Positions 1-6,148 of a stretch of 18,126 nucleotides of DNA are shown in pieces. Source of the DNA: Christensenellaceae bacterium (GTDB lineage: Bacteria; Bacillota; Clostridia; Christensenellales; DTU072); the NCBI GenBank assembly GCA_031260775.1, contig JAISKW010000059.1:1-18126 (forward strand), read 5' to 3'. Position numbers and translations under genes: made by a program. The stretch's first letter is position 1. The number at the start of each line of letters is the position of its first letter. Under the pieces are notes generated by a model that saw only the letters and a list, made by a program, of their open reading frames with translations, ran no database searches and was not told the origin of the DNA.

Positions 1-387
<387 letters not shown>

Positions 388-393
<6 letters not shown>

Positions 394-413
394 AGCAATT
401 GTTTGTTGATAGC
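388..413 (+). other. Hairpin at the 23S 3' end (possible processing stem)
   Basis: GTTATCAGCAA and TTGTTGATAGC form an 11-bp stem, with G-U pairs, around the 4-nt loop TTGT, right at the 23S 3' boundary. No U-tract follows, so it is not an intrinsic terminator. A role in pre-rRNA processing is inferred from position only. Confidence 0.4.
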
Positions 414-628
414 AAGTAGAAACGCAAATAGAACGAATTCAATTTAATCAGGCGTTTGATTTGGAAAGAAAGCGGAAGAATATTGAAAGATATATGTAGG
501 TTAAGACTCCCGATATGATAAGGATAGACACCTAAACGCGATTTATTTGGGTAACCGAGTAAACCCTCCAAAGGAGCGGTTGAAGGTTATTCACAAGCTT
601 TTGAAAGAGAGCGAAAAGATAAATACCA
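394..628 (+). other. 23S-5S internal transcribed spacer, no tRNA
   Basis: About 235 nt separate 23S from 5S. I found no tRNA cloverleaf and no convincing ORF; the open frame running through here and 5S is incidental. One clear hairpin lies at 562-581, AACC-CTCC-AAA-GGAG-(C)-GGTT, with a single bulged C. The spacer is presumably co-transcribed and removed during rRNA maturation. Confidence 0.6.
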
Positions 629-747
629 TTCCGGTGATAATTGCTAAGGGGACCCACCCGTTCTCATCCCGAACACGGAAGTTAAGCCCTTATACGCCGA
701 CAATACTTGGTTGGAGACGACCCGGGAAGATAGGAAGTTGCCGGTTC
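629..747 (+). rRNA. rrf: 5S ribosomal RNA
   Basis: The conserved 5S core is present (ACCCGTTCTCATCCCGAAC followed by ACGGAAGTTAAG, near 654-686). The ends pair as the 5S terminal helix: CCGGTGAT (631-638) pairs with the segment ending in CCGG (741-744), with G-U pairs. Length is close to the usual 117-120 nt. It is the last gene of the rRNA operon, and the terminator begins directly behind it. Exact ends are good to a few bases. Confidence 0.93.
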
Positions 748-748
748 T

Positions 749-785
749 AAAAAAAGAGGTACACAAATGTGTGCCTCTTTTTTGT
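749..785 (+). terminator. Intrinsic terminator of the rRNA operon
   Basis: A long near-perfect stem (A-tract, GAGGTACAC / GTGTGCCTC, T-tract) around an AAAT loop starts about 2 nt after 5S and ends in a run of six T. It is A-tract/T-tract symmetric and so could also work from the opposite strand. Confidence 0.93.
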
Positions 786-791
786 TACAAC

Positions 792-891
792 GAAAATGAA
801 AGTTTGCTCGGGTGCGGGTTCTTTATACTGCTGTTAAAGATGAAAATTAAAGTTTGCTCGGGTGCGGGTTCTTTATACTGCTGTTAAATAT
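792..891. repeat. Tandem direct repeat, two 50-bp units
   Basis: Bases 792-841 and 842-891 are adjacent copies of one 50-bp unit (GAAAAT.AAAGTTTGCTCGGG... TGCTGTTAAA.AT) that differ at only 2 positions, both G to T. No start codon with a Shine-Dalgarno site, and no clear -35/-10 pair, lies inside. The function is unknown; the high identity suggests a recent duplication. Confidence 0.9.
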
Positions 892-922
892 GAACTTCTC
901 TTTGAAGTGTTTTTTAGATTAT

Positions 923-997
923 CTTTGTGTATAACCTAAATATCCGTTTTAATTTCTTTTCGGAAAACATTCCTCTCCCTCCCCGAAAGAATCCACA
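923..997 (-). repeat. Dispersed 3'-UTR-like repeat element, copy A
   Basis: Read on the minus strand, this runs from TGTGGATTCTTTCGGGG to CGGATATTTAGGTTATACAC. Related copies are at 1032-1183 (B) and 2286-2358 (C). The arms TTCTTTCGG and CCGAAAAGAA can pair as an imperfect hairpin. Unlike B and C, copy A is not followed by a GC-rich terminator stem. It lies downstream of copy B in the direction of minus-strand transcription, so it looks like a second, decayed unit of the same 3' region. Confidence 0.75.
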
Positions 998-1035
998 AAA
1001 ACAAAAGGAAAAGGGCGCAATAGTACGCGCCCTTT
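996..1035 (-). terminator. Intrinsic terminator attached to repeat copy B
   Basis: On the minus strand a perfect 9-bp stem, AAAGGGCGC / GCGCCCTTT (1027-1035 with 1010-1018), with an 8-nt loop is followed by TTCCTTTTGTTTTTG. It sits where the transcript of the 94-residue protein gene should end. It also blocks minus-strand transcription from entering the rRNA operon head-on. Confidence 0.8.
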
Positions 1036-1183
1036 GTGTATAACCTAAATATCCGTTTTAATTTCTTTTCGGAAAGCATTCCCCCCCGATAAGCTTTGCA
1101 AGAGGAGTGGGAGGGTTTGGGAGGGGGAGGAGAATACGTTTCTCTGAAATGCAGATTCCTCCCCCTCCCCGAAAGAATCCACA
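1032..1183 (-). repeat. Dispersed 3'-UTR-like repeat element, copy B, with internal insertion
   Basis: The outer parts match copy A almost exactly, including the whole CTTTGTGTATAACC... TTTCTTTTCGGAAA block. The middle carries an extra segment of about 75 bp (about 1085-1158) rich in G on the + strand. The element begins 16 nt after the stop codon of the 94-residue protein gene and ends in the terminator at 996-1035. It is best read as the 3' untranslated region of that gene. The open frame through it is not a credible protein. Confidence 0.75.
1109..1170. other. G-quadruplex-capable tract inside a competing hairpin
   Basis: The + strand at 1109-1127 reads GGGAGGGTTTGGGAGGGGG, four G-runs with loops of 1, 3 and 1 nt. 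The G-run arm at about 1119-1135 is also nearly complementary to ATTCCTCCCCCTCCCC at 1155-1170. The same bases could therefore form either a quadruplex or a long hairpin. This is structure potential only. Confidence 0.55.
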
Positions 1184-1199
1184 TTAAAAAAACAACCGT

Positions 1200-1484
1200 C
1201 TACTTTAATAGCTTAGAGACTTTTTGAGCGGTTTTGACGCCCTTCTGCACGGTTTTGACGTCTTTTTTGATAGACTTGACGTCTTTTTCGAGCTGAGAAG
1301 TTTCTTTTTTCTTTTTTTTCGGCGCGGCAGCGGCTTTGGTTGTGGTCGTGGTGGTAACGGTTTTCTCGGTGACGGGCTTGCCGTTTTTATCGACTGACGA
1401 GGTTGTTGTTGTGGTCGTGGTGACGGTTGTCACGTTCTTTGCGTTTTTTGACGCCGGTTTACTTGCAGTTGTTTTAGTTGCCAT
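1200..1484 (-). CDS. Small Thr/Lys-rich protein of unknown function
   Basis: I do not recognise this 94-residue protein. It has four parts: a Lys/Ala/Ser/Thr N-terminus, two threonine tracts (about residues 19-28 and 42-49) flanking VDKNGKPVTEK, an AAAAPKKKKK hinge (51-60), and a C-terminal segment (65-94). That last segment reads as heptads, EKDVKSI KKDVKTV QKGVKTA QKVSKLL, and should form an amphipathic helix or coiled coil. It is very basic, with no signal peptide or membrane segment. The threonines use mixed codons (ACA, ACC, ACG), so the tract is not simple triplet slippage. A TAAGGAG site 9 nt before ATG, a TTGTAT-N17-TATAAT promoter and a downstream terminator all support a real, probably well expressed gene. 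A histone-like or nucleic-acid-binding role is a guess from composition. Confidence 0.85.
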   Translation of the reverse strand: MATKTTASKPASKNAKNVTTVTTTTTTTSSVDKNGKPVTEKTVTTTTTTKAAAAPKKKKKETSQLEKDVKSIKKDVKTVQKGVKTAQKVSKLLK

Positions 1485-1493
1485 AATTTGTAA

Positions 1494-1532
1494 CTCCTTA
1501 TTAATTATATTAAATGCGCGTTAATTATACAA
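1494..1532 (-). promoter_or_regulatory. Promoter and ribosome binding site of the 94-residue protein gene
   Basis: On the minus strand a -35 box TTGTAT (1527-1532) is 17 nt from a perfect -10 TATAAT (1504-1509). The Shine-Dalgarno TAAGGAG (1494-1500) follows at once. The predicted start of transcription leaves a leader of roughly 13 nt. The -35 box lies inside the last codons of the upstream nitroreductase gene, so the small gene can be transcribed on its own. Confidence 0.7.
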
Positions 1533-2228
1533 AACGGTTACGCGTAGGTCTTTGCCGTCGGCATCCGTGTTCACCTCGGTGACGGTTTTACCCTCGTTTT
1601 CGAGCGCGAGGGTAACAAAACGTGAAATTATACCCACATCGATTTTCGCCATTTTCTTGCGGAGAATAAGCTTCAAAAGCCCCCTGCCGAAATAGCCGAT
1701 TACGACCTTGCCCGGCTCAAAAGAGAGCTTCCACGGCTGCGAATTAACAGCCGAAGGAGCGAGGCGCGCCGCGCGTGCAACGGCGTTGTCCTCGTTTGAA
1801 ATGTCGTCAAGCGCGATACGGTTGAACTCGCTTTCGGAACCCCGAACGGGTATTTCGGTATACCCGAACGCCATCATAACCGTGTAATCGTCGGGCACAT
1901 CCGTAGGCTTTGCCATACCGAGCCAACAGCTGCCGAGACCTTTGCTTTGTAAGAATAAATCGACCTTTTCTAAAACGAAACCGACGTTTGCATAAGCCGT
2001 GTCGGTTTGCTCCGAGCGTGCGATAATGTAGTAGGGCGCATGCGGTGTTGCGGCGTCCTTGACCTTGACTGCCTCCAAAATTTCAAAGGAAGCGGTCTGC
2101 CCGCTTATTTGCTCCGCGCCGTCTAAAACCGAGCGGACTTCGGATAGAACCTCCGTGCTGAGCGGTGTGCTTGTATATTTGCGCACCGACCGACGGGTGA
2201 AAAACGTCTCATACAATCCCATATCCAT
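1521..2228 (-). CDS. Nitroreductase family protein (TM1586-like)
   Basis: A 235-residue flavin-dependent oxidoreductase of the nitroreductase fold, probably using FMN and NAD(P)H; the substrate cannot be told from sequence. The N-terminal YETFFTRRSVRKY (6-18) is the classic FMN-phosphate contact (Arg12, Arg13, Ser14). GLGSCWLG (97-104) and ARLAPSAVNSQPW (154-166) match the internally duplicated TM1586 type, which forms its pocket within one chain. It is soluble with no signal peptide. The frame allows ATG at 2228 or 2222. A TAGAAT box at 2229-2234 ends right against the first ATG and exactly 6 nt before the second, and neither has a Shine-Dalgarno site, so the second may be the true, leaderless start. 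The gene lies upstream of the 94-residue protein gene on the same strand. Confidence 0.88.
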   Translation of the reverse strand: MDMGLYETFFTRRSVRKYTSTPLSTEVLSEVRSVLDGAEQISGQTASFEILEAVKVKDAATPHAPYYIIARSEQTDTAYANVGFVLEKVDLFLQSKGLGSCWLGMAKPTDVPDDYTVMMAFGYTEIPVRGSESEFNRIALDDISNEDNAVARAARLAPSAVNSQPWKLSFEPGKVVIGYFGRGLLKLILRKKMAKIDVGIISRFVTLALENEGKTVTEVNTDADGKDLRVTVLYN

Positions 2229-2259
2229 ATTCTACCATAGATTTGAACGGTAAAGACAA
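2229..2259 (-). promoter_or_regulatory. Possible promoter of the nitroreductase gene
   Basis: Minus-strand TTGTCT (2254-2259), a 19-nt spacer and TAGAAT (2229-2234). The spacing is longer than ideal. The -10 box would place the transcript start at the ATG at 2222. Confidence 0.4.
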
Positions 2260-2289
2260 AAGAAAAAAGGCGCGTACTTTTTCGCCCTT
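2251..2289 (-). terminator. Intrinsic terminator behind the hybrid kinase gene (repeat copy C)
   Basis: On the minus strand AAGGGCG pairs with CGC(G)CCTT, a 7-bp stem with one bulged G and an AAAAAGTA loop, followed by TTTTTTCTTTTG. It keeps the loop-side GTAC and the GGGCG/CGCC arms of the terminator attached to copy B, so stem and repeat appear to travel together. Confidence 0.75.
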
Positions 2290-2358
2290 GTGCATAATCC
2301 AAATATCCGTTCTTATTTCTTTTTAGAAAAGCGTTCCGTTTCCCCGAAAGAACTCACA
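2286..2358 (-). repeat. Dispersed 3'-UTR-like repeat element, copy C
   Basis: A diverged third copy: minus-strand TGTGAGTTCTTTCGGGG at one end and CGGATATTTGGATTATGCAC at the other, about 73 bp. It starts within the stop codon of the kinase gene and runs into a terminator, the same gene-element-terminator order as copy B. Confidence 0.7.
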
Positions 2359-4441
2359 TTAGATAATGTTTAAGTTTTTCGATGACGTTAGTGATTTCGA
2401 TAGGCTTGCCGATGTGGTCGTTCATACCGGCGGCGATACATTTTTTGATATCCTCCATAAAGACGTTAGCCGTCATAGCGATGATGGGGATTGTTTTTGC
2501 GTTATCAGCTTTTTGGGCACGGATACGGCGGGTTGCTTCGTAGCCGTCCATTTCGGGCATATGGATGTCCATAAAAATCAGGTCAAGCGTATCGCTTTCG
2601 CTGATAAATGAGGCGACGGCTTCGCGTCCGTTTTCGGCGCAGACGATTTCAAGCCCGGTGTTTTCAAGGAGGGATATGATAATTTCGCGGTTGATTTCGA
2701 CGTCCTCGGAAAGGAGGATTTTCTTGCCCTTAAAAATGCCGTCGGTTGAGTCGGTCGGGTCGGGAGGGGTGACCTCGCCGCCTTTTTCGCTTGTGATAAA
2801 CTCGCCGATTGTCTCCTCAATTATGGGTAGCAGCAGCGGTTTGGATATGAATTTACTGATTCCTGCGGCTTTGGCTTCCTTTTCGATAACTGCCCAATCC
2901 ATGGCGGTTATCATAACGACGACGGAGGTACAGCTGCCTTTGACGCGTTTTGTCAGCTCGATTCCGTCCATACCGGGCATTTTCCAATCGACAAATACGA
3001 TGTCGTAAGAGTTTTTTTCGATTAAAGCGAGCGCGGCCTCGCCGGAGTCGGCGACGTCGTAGTTAAGGTTGAGTTTCTTTGCGATTCCGCTGAATATTTC
3101 CAAAACAAACGGAGAATCGTCAACGGCAAGCACGCGCACGCCCTCTGGAGAAACGCGCGTTTTGCGCAAGTCTTCGCCCTCCGTCACCTTGATTGTGAAC
3201 ACAAATTCGGAGCCTTTACCCAGCTCGGAGTTAACCCATATATCGCCGCCGCACTTTTCAACAATCTTTTTTGAAATGACTAAGCCCAAGCCGGTGCCGC
3301 CGAACTTGCGCGTTATGGAGCCGTCCGCCTGCACAAACGGCGAGAAAAGCTTGGCTTTTTGCTCGGGTGAGATGCCTATTCCGCTGTCGCACAGCGAAAT
3401 TTGGAGCTTGTGTACGCCGCACTGTTCGGTGTCTAAATCGCGCACCGTCAGGGTTATGTAGCCGTTAACGGGAGTGAATTTTACGGCATTACTCAAAAGA
3501 TTCATTATGACCTGCGCGATACGTTGCTCGTCGCCGACGATAACGGGTGGCAGGCTTTTGTCGATATCGATGTTGAAAAGAATGTTCTTTTCCTCCAATT
3601 TGAACCGCACGATATCGGTGACCCGCGCGAGCATTTTTTCGAAAACGAAGGGGGTTAAACTCAAGTCGAACTTGTCCGCCTCGATTTTAGACATATCTAA
3701 AATGTCGTTTATGAGCCCCAAAAGGTGGGTAGAGGATTCCTCAATCTTGTTTATGCAGTATTTGATTTTGTCCGCATCGGCTTGCGCGCCTTTTGCAATT
3801 TGGCTCATACCGATGATTGCGTTAAGCGGCGTGCGGATTTCGTGCGACATATTTGCGAGGAAGTCGGACTTTGCACGGTTAGCGTCATTCGCGGAGGCGA
3901 GCGCGTTTGTAAGCTCGGTTACGTTTTGGTAGATGACCAAAAGGGCGGTGATGTTGTTTGTGTCGTTGACGGTGGGGATAACGGAGATAATATACTCGGC
4001 ATTATCGGCATCTTCGGCAAAAACCTTGCCGATGCGGAAGTGGGCTTTTTCGCCGGTTTTCATTGCGGCAAGGGCGTAGTCGTTGATAGTTTCGAACGAT
4101 TCCTTGGTGGTTTTTGCAAAGATTGCTTCGCGCGGCGATTTGCCTTGCAGCTCATAAAATTGGGTGTTATTGCCGAGTACGCGCAAAAAGCCGTCGCTGA
4201 CATAGGCGAATTTGTAGTCGGAATCGAGAATAACGATATGAGTATCCGAGTTCTCGAGGAGCATTTTGAGGTAGTTACGGTCCTTGTCACGCTCTAAGGT
4301 AAGGACGGCGTTCATACTCATTTGAGTCGTGACAATATTACGCTCGCGTGCAACGTCGTTTACCGCGTTCGCCAAGGCTCGTTTGAGCTTGCGAACCTCA
4401 AGCCGCAGGGCTTGTAATTCTTGTTCCTCCTCCGGTGTCAA
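2354..4441 (-). CDS. Hybrid sensor histidine kinase with PAS and two receiver domains
   Basis: A cytoplasmic 695-residue two-component kinase. Domains in order: N-terminal coiled coil (1-55), PAS sensor (about 57-175, ends in VIYQNVTE), HisKA with phospho-acceptor His200 in FLANMSHEIRTPLNAI, HATPase with N-box NLLSNAVKF (314-322), DSGIGI (352-357) and GGTGLGL (381-387). Receiver 1 is about 434-550, with acidic pair Asp441/442, phospho-Asp485 in VDWKMPGMDG and Lys534. Receiver 2 is about 573-694, with Asp625 in MDIHMPEMDGYEATRRIR and Lys679. There is no transmembrane segment, so it senses an internal signal. There is no Hpt domain and no DNA-binding regulator nearby, so its output partner lies elsewhere. 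The start is TTG: AAGGAG lies 3 nt before it and an in-frame TAA directly precedes it. It follows acpP on the same strand after a hairpin. Confidence 0.95.
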   Translation of the reverse strand: MTPEEEQELQALRLEVRKLKRALANAVNDVARERNIVTTQMSMNAVLTLERDKDRNYLKMLLENSDTHIVILDSDYKFAYVSDGFLRVLGNNTQFYELQGKSPREAIFAKTTKESFETINDYALAAMKTGEKAHFRIGKVFAEDADNAEYIISVIPTVNDTNNITALLVIYQNVTELTNALASANDANRAKSDFLANMSHEIRTPLNAIIGMSQIAKGAQADADKIKYCINKIEESSTHLLGLINDILDMSKIEADKFDLSLTPFVFEKMLARVTDIVRFKLEEKNILFNIDIDKSLPPVIVGDEQRIAQVIMNLLSNAVKFTPVNGYITLTVRDLDTEQCGVHKLQISLCDSGIGISPEQKAKLFSPFVQADGSITRKFGGTGLGLVISKKIVEKCGGDIWVNSELGKGSEFVFTIKVTEGEDLRKTRVSPEGVRVLAVDDSPFVLEIFSGIAKKLNLNYDVADSGEAALALIEKNSYDIVFVDWKMPGMDGIELTKRVKGSCTSVVVMITAMDWAVIEKEAKAAGISKFISKPLLLPIIEETIGEFITSEKGGEVTPPDPTDSTDGIFKGKKILLSEDVEINREIIISLLENTGLEIVCAENGREAVASFISESDTLDLIFMDIHMPEMDGYEATRRIRAQKADNAKTIPIIAMTANVFMEDIKKCIAAGMNDHIGKPIEITNVIEKLKHYLM

Positions 4442-4470
4442 TTACTCCTTTTCCGCACAAATGCTATCGA

Positions 4471-4499
4471 TAAATAATCCGTCCCGAAAATCGGACGGG
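4471..4499 (-). terminator. Hairpin after acpP, weak terminator
   Basis: A 6-bp stem, CCGTCC / GGACGG (4479-4484 with 4493-4498), begins 2 nt after the acpP stop. On the minus strand it is followed by ATTATTTATC, only a weak U-tract. It may lower read-through from acpP into the kinase gene. Confidence 0.5.
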
Positions 4500-4733
4500 C
4501 TATTTTTTGCGCGCTTCGATGAATTTTACGATGTCCGAAACCGTGCGGATTGTGGAGATTTCGGAGTCGTCAAACGTGATAGAGAACTCGGTTTCTAAGG
4601 AAGTAAGCATCTGAATGATGTCGATACTGTCCGCACCGAGCTCGGTGATAATATTATTTTCAAGCTTTACCGTTTCGGGTTTGCGGCAAAGATGCTCCGC
4701 AATAAGCTCGATAACCTTTTGTGTAATTTCCAT
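4500..4733 (-). CDS. acpP: Acyl carrier protein
   Basis: A 77-residue acidic helical protein that carries acyl chains on a 4'-phosphopantetheine arm, normally for fatty-acid synthesis. The attachment serine is Ser36 in ELGADSIDIIQML; most ACPs have DSLD here, and the Leu to Ile change is conservative. Length is typical for AcpP. No fab genes are next to it, so whether it is the main fatty-acid carrier or a secondary one cannot be told. The ATG has no good Shine-Dalgarno site; upstream on the minus strand is GGATATTTAAGTAAAAAA. It is divergent from the isocitrate dehydrogenase gene. Confidence 0.93.
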   Translation of the reverse strand: MEITQKVIELIAEHLCRKPETVKLENNIITELGADSIDIIQMLTSLETEFSITFDDSEISTIRTVSDIVKFIEARKK

Positions 4734-4879
4734 TTTTTTACTTAAATATCCGATAAAAGCAGATACACTTATATTTTACACCATTCTACAACCCGATATC
4801 AATCCGATTTTATGAGGAAGCCCTCTCCTTTTTACAACTTGAATTATGTTCTTGCCCTCTTCCGTTTTATAATGCATAT
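4734..4879. promoter_or_regulatory. Divergent promoter region, acpP / isocitrate dehydrogenase
   Basis: This 146-bp gap must hold promoters for both genes. On the + strand a perfect TATAAT (4868-4873) ends 6 nt before the dehydrogenase ATG, with no good -35 box at 16-18 nt. On the minus strand the acpP promoter is not clear; A/T-rich candidates lie around 4760-4790. I see no operator palindrome. Confidence 0.55.
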
Positions 4880-6067
4880 ATGAAAATAAGAATGAAAACA
4901 CCGCTCGTAGAAATAGACGGCGACGAGATGACCCGCATTCTTTGGGGAGAGATTAAGGAAAAACTGATTCTTCCGTTTGTCGATTTGAAAACGGAATACT
5001 ATGATTTAGGGCTTAAAAACCGTGAGGAAACAAAGGATGCTGTTACCGTTCAAAGCGCGGAGGCTATAAAAAAATACGGGGTAGGCGTAAAGTGCGCTAC
5101 CATTACTCCAAACGCCGAAAGGGTCAAAGAGTACTCCCTTTCTTCGATGTGGAAGAGCCCGAACGGCACAATCCGTGCGATTTTGGACGGCACTGTTTTT
5201 CGTTCGCCCGTGCTTTCGGACGGGATTTCGCCCATTGTTACGTGTTGGAAAAAGCCCATTACCATTGCCCGTCATGCTTACGGCGACGTGTATTCGGGGG
5301 TTGAAGCCTACGTTCCAGAGGGCGGCAAGGTTGAGCTTTTACTCCCCGACGGAACGAAAAAACTTATTAAAGAATTAAAAGGCGGAGGCATTATTCAGGC
5401 GACACACAACACCGACGCGTCCATAAAAGCCTTCGCACGCTCGTGCTTTAATTTCGCGTTGGAAATTAAACAAGACCTTTGGTTTTCGTCAAAGGACACG
5501 ATTAGCAAAATTTATGACCACCGTTTCAAAGACATTTTTGCCGAGATTTTCGCGGCGGAGTATGCGGCAAGATTTGAAAAGGCGGGAATTTCCTACTTCT
5601 ACACGCTTATTGACGACGCTGTCGCACGGGTTATGCGCTCGGAGGGCGGCTTTATATGGGCGTGCAAGAACTACGACGGCGACGTTATGAGCGATATGCT
5701 CGCAACGGCTTTCGGCTCGCTTGCGATGATGACAAGCGTTTTGGTGAGCCCCGACGGCAATTTCGAATACGAAGCCGCGCACGGCACGGTTACCCGCCAC
5801 TATTACAAGCATCTTAAAGGCGAGGAAACCTCCACAAACCCCGTCGCTACGATTTTCGCGTGGACGGGCGCGCTAAAGAAACGCGGCGAGATTGACGGAC
5901 TTAAGGACTTATCCGCCTTTGCCGACAAGCTTGAAAAAGCTACGCTTTCAACAATCGAAAGCGGCAAAATGACCAAGGATTTAGCGGCTTTATTCAATAA
6001 GGAAGGCGTTACCGTTTCGCCTCTGAATACGTTTGAGTTTCTGAAAGCGGTTGCCGATATTATGTAG
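4880..6067 (+). CDS. icd: NADP-dependent isocitrate dehydrogenase, homodimeric eukaryote-like type
   Basis: A 395-residue enzyme that oxidises isocitrate to 2-oxoglutarate and CO2, supplying NADPH and the glutamate precursor. It matches the IDH1/IDH2-like family closely along its whole length, rather than the E. coli Icd type. Visible features are SPNGTIR (93-99), Arg108, Arg131 in ARHAYGD (equivalent to human IDH1 Arg132), Tyr138, metal-binding Asp245, Asp268 and Asp272 (LIDD and NYDGDVMSD), and the NADP-phosphate contact GTVTRH with Arg306-His307. All catalytic residues are kept. ATG at 4880 is chosen because TATAAT ends 6 nt before it; ATG at 4892 is the alternative. The gene is monocistronic here, with no citrate synthase or aconitase beside it. 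No convincing terminator follows, only the palindrome TTCACGCGTGAA at 6069-6080. Confidence 0.96.
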   Translation: MKIRMKTPLVEIDGDEMTRILWGEIKEKLILPFVDLKTEYYDLGLKNREETKDAVTVQSAEAIKKYGVGVKCATITPNAERVKEYSLSSMWKSPNGTIRAILDGTVFRSPVLSDGISPIVTCWKKPITIARHAYGDVYSGVEAYVPEGGKVELLLPDGTKKLIKELKGGGIIQATHNTDASIKAFARSCFNFALEIKQDLWFSSKDTISKIYDHRFKDIFAEIFAAEYAARFEKAGISYFYTLIDDAVARVMRSEGGFIWACKNYDGDVMSDMLATAFGSLAMMTSVLVSPDGNFEYEAAHGTVTRHYYKHLKGEETSTNPVATIFAWTGALKKRGEIDGLKDLSAFADKLEKATLSTIESGKMTKDLAALFNKEGVTVSPLNTFEFLKAVADIM

Positions 6068-6148
6068 TTTCACGCGTGAATAATCACCGTATAATTTTGC
6101 CACCCTACGCGAAGTTGCAGAATGACAACGCAAAGGCACGTTTCCGCT

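Noticed and set aside
394..628. tRNA in the 23S-5S spacer
   Set aside because: No T-loop GGTTCGAATCC-like sequence or cloverleaf arms could be found.
547..750. 67-codon + strand ORF across the rRNA spacer and 5S
   Set aside because: It overlaps 5S rRNA entirely at its 3' end, so it is an rRNA-operon artefact.
936..1184. Minus-strand 82-codon ORF across repeat copies A and B
   Set aside because: It consists wholly of the repeat element and its terminator, repeats WILSGR because the DNA repeats, has no ribosome binding site, and in copy C the same frame is broken. DNA conservation, not coding, explains it.
1336..1524. + strand ORF rich in valine opposite the 94-residue protein
   Set aside because: It is the antisense of the threonine tracts (Thr codons read as Val), with no start signals. 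The minus-strand gene has a promoter and Shine-Dalgarno site.
2366..4598. Several + strand ORFs of 80-190 codons opposite the kinase gene
   Set aside because: All are shadows in a long, well-conserved minus-strand gene; none has family motifs or start signals.
6069..6080. Palindrome TTCACGCGTGAA after icd as a terminator or operator
   Set aside because: It has no loop and no following T-tract; a 12-bp palindrome can occur by chance. No regulator is nearby.
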